From contig NC_022657.1 in assembly GCF_000494755.1 (NCBI RefSeq), positions 4,626,001 through 4,690,000 of the forward strand: a DNA stretch of 64,000 nucleotides, written 5' to 3'. Below are positions 1 to 7,871 of this stretch, one piece after another. A program made the translations under genes and the position numbers. This stretch comes from Amorphoplanes friuliensis DSM 7358 (lineage in GTDB: Bacteria; Actinomycetota; Actinomycetes; Mycobacteriales; Micromonosporaceae). The notes beneath the pieces are model-generated. The model made no database searches and was not told the DNA's origin. It worked only from the letters and a program-made list of their open reading frames with translations. Numbering within the stretch: position 1 is the first letter of the stretch; each line of letters opens with the position of its first letter.

Positions 1-1309
1 CGCGGACCAGGCTCTCCCACCACCGGTACGGGTCAGCGCCGCCGTTGTTCAGCAAGGCCGCAACGGCCGGCACGATCGTCTCCGTGGGACCGACCCGTGG
101 TGCCTGTCGGCGCAGGTAGGCAAGATGACGTTGCGGCCGGCCGTCGACCAGCACGGCGCCGGCGTCGGTCTCCCGCAGCACGGTCAAATGCAGGTCCGCG
201 GTCAGCTTCTCCAGCAACACGGACAGCCGCGGTCCGTTGTGGACAGCCGCCGGCGACACGGTACGCACAGCCGAGGTCATCTGCACGTCCACCGCGGTCT
301 TGACGTGGCCCCCGCCGTCCGTCGGTGCGACGGTGCGCAGGGACATCAGCGGGCGTACCGGCCCGGTCTCCCCGGCGTCGACCAGCCACGGGTGACGGGC
401 CCGCAGGCGCTCGGCCTGCCAGGGGTGGGCGTAGAGGACGGGCGCGGCGTCGCCGTACCAGCGGTCAGCCGGAACCCGCAGCTTCCGCAACCGGATGACC
501 GGTCGATGCTCCGGCCCGTAGGCAAGCACGTCAGCGACCGTCATGCCGCCCCGGGTACGGCAGCAGGGGTGCAGCGGGTGGCCGTCGAGCACAAGCTGCT
601 CCACCCGCCCGAGCCCGTCGGGATCCCCGGCCGCTCGGTTCAGAACCGACCGCGCCGACTCCCGGTGCGGATCGGCGTGGGCCAGGGCCAGATTGGCGAC
701 GCTGTTGTCGACCTCGGCCGCGAACCGTTCCCCGTGCGGCCCGAGCCCGATCGCCCTTACGAGCGCGGCGGGGTCATCAAAGGTCCCGATTCCACCGCCC
801 TGAGGGACGAGGCCGGGCTCAGTGAAGGTCCCGCCACCGCTGGGCTGAGGGACGAGGCCGGGCTCAACGAAGGTCCTGTCGCCGCTGGGCTGAGAGAGGA
901 GGTCGGGCTCAGTGAAGGTCCCGCCACCGCTGGCCTGAGAGAGGTGGGCGGTGAGGGCGGGTTCAGTGAAGGTCCCGCCACCGCCGGGCCGAGAGACGTG
1001 GGCAGCGAGGCCGGGCTCGGTGGGGGAGAAGGGCTGGACCGCGGGCGCAGTCAGCGTGCGGCCGTCTCCCAAGGTGACGTGCAGCATGCCCGCACGGCGT
1101 TCGCGGTGAGTGACGCCGGGGAGAACCTCACGGTCGAAGGCACCAAGGAGCCGGCCGAGGACAGCGGCCTTTGCGGCCGGGAGCGCAGCGTCGTATGGCT
1201 GTACCAGCTCCGGACGAAGAGTTCGCAGCTCGAGCCGCGTCTGAGCCGGCCCGGCGGTGTGCGCGGTCGGTGGCACGGAATCGGTCGGCGGTGTCGGCAC
1301 GCGGCCCAT
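1..1309 (-). CDS. IucA/IucC-family siderophore synthetase, N-terminal part (runs off the left edge)
   Basis: Reading the minus strand from an ATG at 1309 gives an open frame to the edge of the window (about 436 residues). It carries the NIS-synthetase hallmark GHPLHPCCRTRGGM, followed by further family-like stretches (RKLRVP, YAHPWQ). These enzymes condense a carboxylic acid such as citrate with an amine or hydroxylamine, using ATP, in siderophore assembly. The C-terminal FhuF-like part would lie outside the window. Residues roughly 110-180 are a Gly/Thr/Pro-rich run of tandem 15-residue repeats, unusual for the family. The start is uncertain: ATG 1309 directly abuts GGAGA, GTG 1300 has better spacing to it, and in-frame ATGs also exist at 1324, 1351 and 1357. 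The family call is confident from the motif; the substrate is unknown. Confidence 0.85.
   Translation of the reverse strand, partial: MGRVPTPPTDSVPPTAHTAGPAQTRLELRTLRPELVQPYDAALPAAKAAVLGRLLGAFDREVLPGVTHRERRAGMLHVTLGDGRTLTAPAVQPFSPTEPGLAAHVSRPGGGGTFTEPALTAHLSQASGGGTFTEPDLLSQPSGDRTFVEPGLVPQPSGGGTFTEPGLVPQGGGIGTFDDPAALVRAIGLGPHGERFAAEVDNSVANLALAHADPHRESARSVLNRAAGDPDGLGRVEQLVLDGHPLHPCCRTRGGMTVADVLAYGPEHRPVIRLRKLRVPADRWYGDAAPVLYAHPWQAERLRARHPWLVDAGETGPVRPLMSLRTVAPTDGGGHVKTAVDVQMTSAVRTVSPAAVHNGPRLSVLLEKLTADLHLTVLRETDAGAVLVDGRPQRHLAYLRRQAPRVGPTETIVPAVAALLNNGGADPYRWWESLVR
781..1003. repeat. In-frame 45-bp minisatellite inside the siderophore synthetase gene
   Basis: The word AGGTCC recurs at 781, 826, 871, 916 and 970, giving periods of 45, 45, 45 and 54 bp, all multiples of three. 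On the coding (minus) strand each unit encodes a variant of SGGGTFTEPGLVPQP. The reading frame is preserved throughout, so the array is translated. Confidence 0.85.
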
Positions 1310-1354
1310 TCTCCGGCAGGCCATCCACCGAAGTAACCACGCCCCACCCATCAA

Positions 1355-1366
1355 CATCCTAGGATG
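1355..1366. promoter_or_regulatory. Perfect 12-bp palindrome upstream of the siderophore gene
   Basis: CATCCTAGGATG is its own reverse complement and lies within 50 bp upstream of the likely start of the siderophore synthetase gene. It may be an operator. It is not a convincing match to the DmdR/IdeR iron box as I remember it. Confidence 0.4.
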
Positions 1367-1373
1367 CCTTACA

Positions 1374-1403
1374 GGTTGTGCGGCCCACCACGGCCGCACA
1401 ACC
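1374..1403. promoter_or_regulatory. 12-bp stem, 6-nt loop hairpin in the siderophore gene leader
   Basis: GGTTGTGCGGCC, then CACCAC, then GGCCGCACAACC forms a perfect 12-bp stem. It lies upstream of the minus-strand siderophore gene, next to an A-rich patch (1404-1430) that stands out in this GC-rich DNA. Neither strand has a U-run immediately downstream of the stem, so it is not a standard intrinsic terminator. A leader or attenuator structure, or a regulator site, is more likely. Confidence 0.55.
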
Positions 1404-1950
1404 CCCAGAACCAAAAGCCAAAACAAAAAGGAATCAACGACAGCCGCTAATTTGATTTGAGCTCAGCCATCCGGTTTCAGGGCCGGGACCTGCGGCTTCA
1501 CACTTCACAGAAGGCCGGCGCCCCACGCTGGGCGGGCGTCGATATCGCGCGGGGGGAGTCTCTACGTCCGGCACCGTCGGCGGCGCTGCGCCGCGACTTG
1601 CGGGGAGATCAACGTGGTGTGGAACACGGTTCCGGGCCGCGTCGATGCCGGTCGCGCGGTGCCGCCTCGGCCGCCTGCTGACGCCCGGGGGAGCTACCTC
1701 GACTCAACCCAGCAGCCTTGGTGATGCGGGCTCCGCAGTGTCGCTGAGGTTGCTTCCTGTGCATCCCCGGCCGGGGAACCCACTCCCGGAACCACAGACG
1801 GCGAGGTTCGCTCACCCGGACCCCGGTGGTGCTGCGGACGCTCCCACAGGCACCAGGCCGGTCCGAATCGGACTGGAAGCGTTGCCCCCGACGACAGGTC
1901 GCTGCCCCTGAATGAAGGCGAGTTCACCGCAGTCGGGCCCACACAGGCTT
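1404..1950. other. Intergenic stretch with no supported gene
   Basis: Only short overlapping frames with no recognisable motifs are present. A short palindrome, GCGGCGC-T-GCGCCGC, lies at 1580-1594. From about 1920 onward the sequence grades into degenerate copies of the 42-bp palindromic repeat. Confidence 0.5.
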
Positions 1951-2383
1951 GTGAAGGCCCAACTGCACCGATGTTGTGGTGATCTGATCCCGCGCAGGCC
2001 CGACTACACCGACGGTCAGCAAATGTGGTCGTGCGTAAACCTGACTGCCCCGACGGTCAGCGAACGTGATGGCGCGTGACCCCCGGCTACAGCGAGGTTG
2101 GGCGGAGGGAAGGGGCGGTCGCGGGCCGATCAAGGCTGCAGTGACGAGTACGGGAGGTCGGCCGCAGTCCCCAAGGTCACCACAACATCGGGGAAGTCGG
2201 GCCTACCAAGGGCTGCCGAAGCCCCAACTACAAGGAAGTCGGGCCTACCAGGGGCCGCCGAAGCACCAACTACAGCGAAGTTGGGGCTACCGCGGACCGC
2301 CCAAGGCCCAACTTTAGCGAAGTCGGGCCTATCGGGGGCCGCCTAAAGCCCAACTACAGCGAAGCTGGGGCTACCGCAGACCG

Positions 2384-2402
2384 GTTCTCGCGCGAAGCGC
2401 GG
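2384..2402. repeat. 19-nt palindromic insertion, copy 1
   Basis: GTTCTCGCGCGAAGCGCGG interrupts the otherwise exact 42-bp period of array A. An identical 19-mer interrupts a TetR-gene remnant at 43861-43879. Confidence 0.75.
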
Positions 2403-2532
2403 CCGAAGCACCAACTACAGCGAAGTCGGGCCTACCGCAGACCGCGGAAGCACCAACTACAGCGAAGTCGGGCCTACCGCAGACCGCGGAAGCACCAACT
2501 GCAGCGAAGTTGGGGCTACCGGGGCCGTTAAG

Positions 2533-2566
2533 GGCGCGACTTCGGCGATGTGAACCAGGTCGCGCC
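2533..2566. repeat. Inverted repeat with 8-bp arms
   Basis: GGCGCGAC at 2533-2540 and GTCGCGCC at 2559-2566 are perfect complements separated by 18 nt, at the degenerate right edge of array A. Confidence 0.5.
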
Positions 2567-2740
2567 TAGGGCCGACTTCAGGGAGCGGACCTGGGTTCGC
2601 AGAGGCCGACTGTGCCGGTCAAGGGCGAGGGCGCTGGTGACCGTGGGCGGGTGAGGTCGTGGTGATCAGCGAGGGAGGGGAGAAGGCCGCAAGGTCACCG
2701 CAACATCAAGGAAGTCGGGCTCAGCGGGGCCCCCGAGAGT

Positions 2741-3721
2741 TCAGGGCTGGAGGGTGGCCAGGAAGGCGGCTTCGCGGGTGGGGTCGAGGCCGGGTGCCGG
2801 GCGGTCGGGGCGTTGCGGGGCCGTGCCGCCGAGGGCCCGGAGCCAGATCCAGGTGTCCGCGACCGTTTCGGTGACCGGGCGGACCTTGAGGCCGGCGGAC
2901 AGGGCCTTGGTGACGTTGCCGCCGTGCAGGACGGCGTAGTCGTGGCCGGTGAGCCAGATCGGGAGGTCGGTCCAGGGTTCGATGCCGGCGTCGAGGATGG
3001 TCTGCGGGTCGGTCCAGTGCAGGTCGGCGTGGCCGCCGGTGACGGTGTTGATGGTGTCGAGGAGTTCGCCCATGGTGGTGTGGCCGGGTGGGCTGACCAG
3101 GTCGTAGGGGCCGGTGCGGCCGGCGGTGGCCGCGTCGAGGATCCAGGTGGCCAGGTCGCGGGCGTCGATGTACTGGAGTTTGAGGTCGCGGGGGCCGGGG
3201 GCGAGTGTGGGGCCGCCGCGGGCGATGCGGTTGAGCCACCAGGGGAGGCGGCCGATGTTTTCGTGGGGGCCGAGGATGAGGCCGGCGCGGGCGTGCAGGA
3301 CCGGGCCGTTGAAGTGGTGGTCGGCGGCGAGTTCGGCGCCGCGTTTGGCGGCGGCGTAGGTGTCGGTGTCGGGGGAGGCGTCGACGGTGGGGGAGTTCTC
3401 GTCGGCGGGTACGGGATCGTCGGCGTAGACGCTGCGGCTGGAGACGTAGGTGTAGTGGCCGGCGCGGCCGCTGAGGGCTTTTGCAGTGTCGCGGACGGCG
3501 GTGGGTGCGCCGGACCAGGTGTCGACGACGAGGTCCCAGGTGCCGTGCTGCAGGGCGGCGAGTCCGTCGGGCCGGGTGCGGTCGCCGGTGAGGGCGGTGA
3601 CGCCTGCGGGTGGAGGGGTGGTGCCGCGGTTGAGGACGGTGATGCGGTGTCCGCGGGTGCGGGCTTCGTCGACGACGGCGCGGCCGGCGAAGGCGGTTCC
3701 TCCGAGTACGAGCAGGTCCAT
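2741..3721 (-). CDS. NAD(P)-dependent epimerase/dehydratase-type reductase
   Basis: 326 residues. The N-terminus MDLLVLGGTAFAGRAVV is an extended-SDR Rossmann fold with a GGTxFxG variant of the glycine-rich loop. A YAAAKRGAE segment supplies the YxxxK catalytic pair. The domain order matches atypical extended SDRs annotated as NAD-dependent epimerases or reductases; no substrate can be deduced. The start is the ATG at 3721, because upstream codons do not continue the family fold. It is divergent from the VOC gene at 3794 across 72 bp that must hold both promoters. Confidence 0.85.
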   Translation of the reverse strand: MDLLVLGGTAFAGRAVVDEARTRGHRITVLNRGTTPPPAGVTALTGDRTRPDGLAALQHGTWDLVVDTWSGAPTAVRDTAKALSGRAGHYTYVSSRSVYADDPVPADENSPTVDASPDTDTYAAAKRGAELAADHHFNGPVLHARAGLILGPHENIGRLPWWLNRIARGGPTLAPGPRDLKLQYIDARDLATWILDAATAGRTGPYDLVSPPGHTTMGELLDTINTVTGGHADLHWTDPQTILDAGIEPWTDLPIWLTGHDYAVLHGGNVTKALSAGLKVRPVTETVADTWIWLRALGGTAPQRPDRPAPGLDPTREAAFLATLQP

Positions 3722-3793
3722 GGTCCGACTCTGCCTTTTGTCGTACCCGGCGCGGAAGATGTGATCGCTGACAGCGGAAACGGGGTGCCGGGG

Positions 3794-4207
3794 ATGGCGT
3801 TGCGGGTGGATCTGACGTTCGACTGTGTGCGGGCGGAGGAGTTGGCGGAGTTCTGGAAGCTGGCTCTGGGTTATGTGGACGAGCCGCCGCCGGCGCCGTT
3901 CCGGACGCGGGACGAGTGGGTTGCTTCGTTCGGGCCGCCCGGGGAGGACGAGGGTGGCGGGGCGTGGTTGCACGATCCGGAGGGTGTGGGGCCGCGGCTG
4001 GTGTTCCTGGAGGTGCCGGAGCCGAAGGTTGCGAAGAACAGGTTGCACATCGATGTGCGGGTGGGGAAGTACGGCGAGGCGTGGGGGCGGGTGGAGCAGA
4101 AGGTGGCACAGCTGGTGGGTGCCGGTGCGTCGGTGCGGGCGGTGGTGGGCACGCATCATGTGGTGCTCGCCGATCCTGAGGGCAACGAGTTCTGTGTGGC
4201 CCCCTGA
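3794..4207 (+). CDS. VOC-superfamily (glyoxalase-like) protein
   Basis: 137 residues. It begins MALRVDLTFDC, has a central PRLVFLEVPEPKVAKNRLHI strand-turn and ends with the DPEGNEFCVAP signature typical of small actinobacterial VOC proteins (glyoxalase_6 type). These form paired beta-alpha-beta-beta-beta modules, sometimes metal-binding; catalytic and merely binding members look alike, so no substrate is claimed. The ATG at 3794 was chosen because the sequence just upstream belongs to the divergent promoter region. Confidence 0.8.
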   Translation: MALRVDLTFDCVRAEELAEFWKLALGYVDEPPPAPFRTRDEWVASFGPPGEDEGGGAWLHDPEGVGPRLVFLEVPEPKVAKNRLHIDVRVGKYGEAWGRVEQKVAQLVGAGASVRAVVGTHHVVLADPEGNEFCVAP

Positions 4208-4276
4208 CGGATGTCATGGGTGGGACGTGACGCGTGACCCGGGGCTGGGGCGTGTGCGGGGCCGAGCATCGTCGGT

Positions 4277-5215
4277 ATGACGCTTACCGTTCAACCCGAG
4301 GCTGGGACTCGCGGGTCCGGCCAGCTCGCTGTTGATCTCGATGGTGTGGTGAAGCGCTTCGGTGCGGTGACCGCGGTCGACGGGATCAGTCTGCGGATCC
4401 GTCCCGGTGAGGTGGTGGCCCTGCTGGGTCCCAACGGGGCGGGCAAGACCAGCACCGTCGACATGTTGCTGGGTCTGTCGGACCCTTCTGCCGGTACGGC
4501 CAGGGTGTACGGTCGCCCGCCGCAGGAGGCTGTGGCGCTGGGTCTGGTGTCGGCGGTGATGCAGACCGGTGGTCTGTTGAAGGATTACACCGTCGAGGAG
4601 ACCGTGAAGCTGACGGCGGTGCTGTTCGGGCGGGGGCGTTCGGAGGTCGAGGAGTCGTTGGAGCGGGCCGGGATCGCGGACATCCGGAAGCGGCTGGTCG
4701 GGAAGTGCTCGGGTGGGCAGCAGCAGCGGTTGCGGTTCGCGATGGCGTTGTTGCCGGATCCGGAGCTGCTGATCCTGGACGAGCCGACGACGGGGATGGA
4801 TGTCGGTGGGCGGCACGATTTCTGGACGTCGATCCGCGAGGACGCGAGTTCGGGCCGGACGGTCATTTTTGCCACGCATTACCTGGAGGAGGCCGACGCG
4901 TACGCGGACCGGGTGGTCTTCGTGCGGCGGGGCCGGATCGTTGCGGACGGCACGGCGGCCGAGGTGAAGGCCCTGGCGTCGGGGCGGACGGTGCGGGCGA
5001 CGCTTCCCGGGTTCGACGAGGCTCGTGTGAAGGAGCTGGCGGGTGTGGAGTCCGTGGAGGTCCGCGGCGACACCGTCTACGTGCACGCGCGGGACACCGA
5101 TCTGGTGGCGCGTTACCTGCTGAACGAGACCGCCGCGCGGGACCTGGAGATCACCTCCCGGAATCTGGAGCAGGCGTTCCTGACCCTCACGGCCGACGAC
5201 GGGGAGACAAAATGA
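4277..5215 (+). CDS. ABC transporter ATP-binding subunit (DrrA/CcmA-like)
   Basis: 312 residues with Walker A GPNGAGKT (51-58), signature CSGGQQQR (144-151), Walker B LLILDEPTTGMD (from 164) and H-loop ATHYLEEAD. It powers export by the ABC-2 permease encoded next, and the stop and start codons overlap as ATGA at 5212-5215. About 70 residues follow the nucleotide-binding domain, as is common in drug-export ATPases. The start ATG 4277 lies close behind a possible -10-like region, so leaderless translation is possible. Genes 4277-7727 form one operon: ATPase, permease, histidine kinase, response regulator. Confidence 0.93.
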   Translation: MTLTVQPEAGTRGSGQLAVDLDGVVKRFGAVTAVDGISLRIRPGEVVALLGPNGAGKTSTVDMLLGLSDPSAGTARVYGRPPQEAVALGLVSAVMQTGGLLKDYTVEETVKLTAVLFGRGRSEVEESLERAGIADIRKRLVGKCSGGQQQRLRFAMALLPDPELLILDEPTTGMDVGGRHDFWTSIREDASSGRTVIFATHYLEEADAYADRVVFVRRGRIVADGTAAEVKALASGRTVRATLPGFDEARVKELAGVESVEVRGDTVYVHARDTDLVARYLLNETAARDLEITSRNLEQAFLTLTADDGETK

Positions 5216-5997
5216 CCACGCAGACGATGCCCGTGACGCGGAACCTGCCGCGGTTCGGTGGTTTCACCCTGGGGATGATCAGGCTGGAGTTGCGGCGGCT
5301 GATGCGGAACCGCCGGACGGTGATTTTCACGCTGGTGATGCCGGCGGTGTTCTTCCTGTTGTTCGGGACGAACGCGTCGTCGCGCTCCGAGCGGGTCGGT
5401 GGTGGGAACGTCGCCGGTTACATCCTGGTGAGCATGGCGGTGTACGGGGCGATGCTGGCCACGACCAGTGGCGGGGCGATGGTGTCGATCGAGCGGGCGG
5501 CGGGGTGGAGCCGGCAGTTGCGGCTGACGCCGTTGCGGCCGGTGGCGTACATCGCGGTGAAGCTGGTCGTGGCGATGACCATCGGGGCGGTGTCGGTGGT
5601 GGTGGCGTTTGCGGTCGGTGCGGTGGCGGGTGCGGAGCTGCCGGTGCACGCGTGGATCGAGTGCGGGTTGCTGGCGTGGGTGTGTGCGCTCGTGTTCGCG
5701 GCGTTCGGGTTGTTCATGGGTTATCTGCTGCCGAGTGAGAACGTCATGCAGATCCTCGGGCCGGTGCTGGCGGTGTTGTCGTTCGCGGGCGGGTTGTTCG
5801 TGCCGGTGGATCAGCTGGGGCACACGTTCGCGACGATCGCGAAGTTCACCCCGGTGTACGGCGTCGGTGAGATCGCCCGTCATCCGCTGACGCACGACGG
5901 GAACCTGTGGCTGGCGGCGCTGAACGTGGTGGTCTGGACGGCGGTGTTCGCGGGCGGGGCGATGTGGCGGTTCCGGCGTGACACGGCGCGGGTCTGA
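5212..5997 (+). CDS. ABC-2 type permease
   Basis: 261 residues with about six hydrophobic segments. A cytosolic N-terminus (RLELRRLMRNRRTVIFTLVM) leads into the first helix, and the last helix ends at GGAMWRFRRDTARV. This is the membrane half of the exporter driven by the preceding ATPase. The start overlaps the ATPase stop (ATGA). The pairing with a DesK-like kinase and a LuxR-type regulator downstream resembles the Bacillus YvfR/S-T/U arrangement, where the two-component system controls its own exporter; that role is inference. Confidence 0.9.
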   Translation: MTTQTMPVTRNLPRFGGFTLGMIRLELRRLMRNRRTVIFTLVMPAVFFLLFGTNASSRSERVGGGNVAGYILVSMAVYGAMLATTSGGAMVSIERAAGWSRQLRLTPLRPVAYIAVKLVVAMTIGAVSVVVAFAVGAVAGAELPVHAWIECGLLAWVCALVFAAFGLFMGYLLPSENVMQILGPVLAVLSFAGGLFVPVDQLGHTFATIAKFTPVYGVGEIARHPLTHDGNLWLAALNVVVWTAVFAGGAMWRFRRDTARV

Positions 5998-6018
5998 GTG
6001 GCCGGTAGCGTCAGCGGT

Positions 6019-7119
6019 ATGACGGAGTCCGGCGCGCGGCGGGGCCGCTTCGGGTGGCTGTTCGCCGCGGTCTGGCTGTTCTACCTGGGTGAGAACCTCA
6101 CGGCGCTGCTGGACCGGCCCGGTGGGTGGCAGCGTGACGTGGGCCTGGCCGCGCTGGCCGGGTTCGCGGCGCTGTACCTGGTCCTGCTGGGGTGGCTGAC
6201 CGATGTCCGGCACGGCAGGCCGGAGCGCTACCGGGTGGTGCGGCACTGGCTGATCCTGGTCGCGTTGCTGGGCCTGGCGGCGCTGCAGGTCCCGGGTGCG
6301 GGCTATCACGCGCTGACGTGTCTGGTGTACATCGCGGCGTCGGCGATGGTCGGGCTGCCGTTGCGTCAGGCGGTCCCGTTCGCCGCGGGGCTGGTGGTGC
6401 TGGCCGAGGTCCTCGCCTGGCGGGTGCCGGGCTGGGAGGACAAGGGTTACGGCCTTGCGGTGCTGCTGGGTGCGGCGGCGAGTGGTGGTTTCCGGCTGGC
6501 AGCGGTGCGGCAGAGCCGGCTGCTGGCGGCGCAGCGGGAGCTGGCGGACCTGGCGGTGACCAACGAGCGGGCGCGGATCGCCGCGGATCTGCACGACATC
6601 CTGGGGCATTCGCTGACGGTCGTGACGGTGAAGGCGGAGCTGGCGCAGCGGCTGCTGGATGTGGACCTGGAGCGGGCGCGGGCCGAGTTGCGGGATCTGG
6701 AGGCGCTCGCCCGGGATGCGCTGTCCGACGTGCGGGCGACGGCTCTGGGCGTACGCGGGATCTCGTTGCCGGGGGAGATCGCGGCCGCGCGGGAGGCGCT
6801 GGCCGCGGCGAACGTCAGGGCCGAGCTGCCGGGTGCGGCGGACGAGGTGCCGTCGCGGAACCGTGAGTTGTTCGCCTGGACGATCCGGGAGGCGGTGACG
6901 AACGTGGTGCGGCACAGCCGGGCGGGTCATTGTGCGGTGCGGCTGGCGCCGCAGAGTGTGGAGATCGTCGACGACGGGCCGGGTGACGGTCCGCCGGCCG
7001 CGGACGGTCAGGGCTTGTCGGGTTTACGGCGCCGGGCGGACATGCTCGGCGCGACGCTCACGGTCGGTCGCCGCGACGACCGTCCGGGTTTCCGGGTACG
7101 CGTGGAGGTGCCGTCATGA
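6019..7119 (+). CDS. Sensor histidine kinase, HPK7/DesK-like
   Basis: About 366 residues. Four to six N-terminal membrane helices are followed by a dimerisation/phosphoacceptor motif, NERARIAADLHDILGHSLT (His in DLHDILGH). A HATPase domain follows with an N-box-like AVTNVVRHSRAG, VDDGPGDG and GLSGLRRRADMLG. It phosphorylates the regulator whose ATG overlaps its stop at 7116-7119. A GTG at 5998 directly after the permease stop is an alternative start. I prefer ATG 6019, which sits 7 nt behind a TAGCGT -10-like hexamer, though operon read-through would make that promoter secondary. Confidence 0.9.
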   Translation: MTESGARRGRFGWLFAAVWLFYLGENLTALLDRPGGWQRDVGLAALAGFAALYLVLLGWLTDVRHGRPERYRVVRHWLILVALLGLAALQVPGAGYHALTCLVYIAASAMVGLPLRQAVPFAAGLVVLAEVLAWRVPGWEDKGYGLAVLLGAAASGGFRLAAVRQSRLLAAQRELADLAVTNERARIAADLHDILGHSLTVVTVKAELAQRLLDVDLERARAELRDLEALARDALSDVRATALGVRGISLPGEIAAAREALAAANVRAELPGAADEVPSRNRELFAWTIREAVTNVVRHSRAGHCAVRLAPQSVEIVDDGPGDGPPAADGQGLSGLRRRADMLGATLTVGRRDDRPGFRVRVEVPS

Positions 7120-7727
7120 TCCGTCTTCTGCTGGCCGACGACCAGGCGCTGGTGCGGGGGGCGATGGCGGCGCTGCTCGACATGGAGCCGGACCTGAAGG
7201 TCGTGGCGGAGGTGGGCCGTGGTGACGAGGTCGTCGACGCGGTTCGTGATCACGGTGTCGAGGTGGCATTGCTGGATGTGGAGATGCCGGGCCTGGACGG
7301 GGTCGCGGCCGCCCGGGAGCTGCGCAAGGCGGTGCCGGGGTGCCGGGTGTTGATGGTGACGACGTTCGGGCGTGCCGGTTATCTGCGGCAGGCGATGGCG
7401 GCGGGTGCGAGCGGCTTCATCGTCAAGGACACCCCGGCGCGGCAGCTCGCCGACGCGGTGCGCCGGGTGCACGAGGGTCTGCGGGTGGTCGATCCGGGTC
7501 TGGCGGCGCAGTCGCTGGCGCACGGGGACTCGCCGCTGACCGAGCGGGAGAGTGACGTGCTGCGGGCCGCCCGTGACGGCGGGACGGTCGCGGACATCGC
7601 CCGGGAGCTGCACCTGTCGGAGGGCACGGTGCGTAACCACCTGTCGTCGGCGATCGGCAAGACGGGTGCGCGGACCCGGGCCGAGGCGGTGCGGCTGGCC
7701 CTGGACAACGGTTGGTTGCTCGCATAA
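7116..7727 (+). CDS. NarL/LuxR-family response regulator
   Basis: 203 residues. The receiver domain has acidic residues DD at 8-9 and the phosphoacceptor Asp54 in ALLDVEMPGLDG. The C-terminal LuxR helix-turn-helix is LTERESDVLRAARDGGTVAD followed by LHLSEGTVRNHLSSAIGKTG. It is translationally coupled to the kinase (ATGA). The likely target is the promoter ahead of the exporter at 4277, by analogy with similarly arranged systems. Confidence 0.93.
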   Translation: MIRLLLADDQALVRGAMAALLDMEPDLKVVAEVGRGDEVVDAVRDHGVEVALLDVEMPGLDGVAAARELRKAVPGCRVLMVTTFGRAGYLRQAMAAGASGFIVKDTPARQLADAVRRVHEGLRVVDPGLAAQSLAHGDSPLTERESDVLRAARDGGTVADIARELHLSEGTVRNHLSSAIGKTGARTRAEAVRLALDNGWLLA

Positions 7728-7871
7728 CCGCAGGTCAACAGACTTTAGGGTTTTTTGCGGTGCAACCGAGCGGCAACCGAACGAGACCGTTCCCTGCACC
7801 CGTCGCCACGAAAAGTTCCCCCTGTCAGCCGGTGAGCCGTCACCGGGCGACAGATACGAGGGGGAACTCGA

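Larger units (their letters stand above)
1955..2600. repeat. 42-bp-period palindrome array A
   Basis: Imperfect palindromes of the type CCAACTACAGCGAAGTTGG repeat in tandem. The CAAC (or equivalent) tetranucleotide starts at 2183, 2225, 2267, 2309, 2351, 2412, 2454 and 2496. All intervals are 42 bp except one of 61 bp, which contains the 19-nt insertion at 2384-2402. Degenerate units extend left (about 1959, 2001, 2042, 2084) and right (about 2537, 2573), and an isolated half-decayed copy lies near 2704. No reading frame is maintained across the array. Confidence 0.85.

Noticed and set aside
125..1336. 403-codon open frame on the plus strand
   Set aside because: It is antisense to the siderophore synthetase frame, which has the family motif. 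High GC creates long spurious antisense frames here.
1355..1366. Iron box for DmdR/IdeR
   Set aside because: The palindrome CATCCTAGGATG differs from the remembered consensus (TTAGGTTAGGCTAACCTAA) in most central positions.
1374..1403. Intrinsic transcription terminator
   Set aside because: The stem is strong, but neither strand has a U-run immediately after it, and it sits in a gene's leader rather than behind a stop codon.
1580..1594. Short palindrome GCGGCGC-T-GCGCCGC as a regulatory site
   Set aside because: Such GC-only palindromes are expected by chance at this base composition, and no gene starts next to it.
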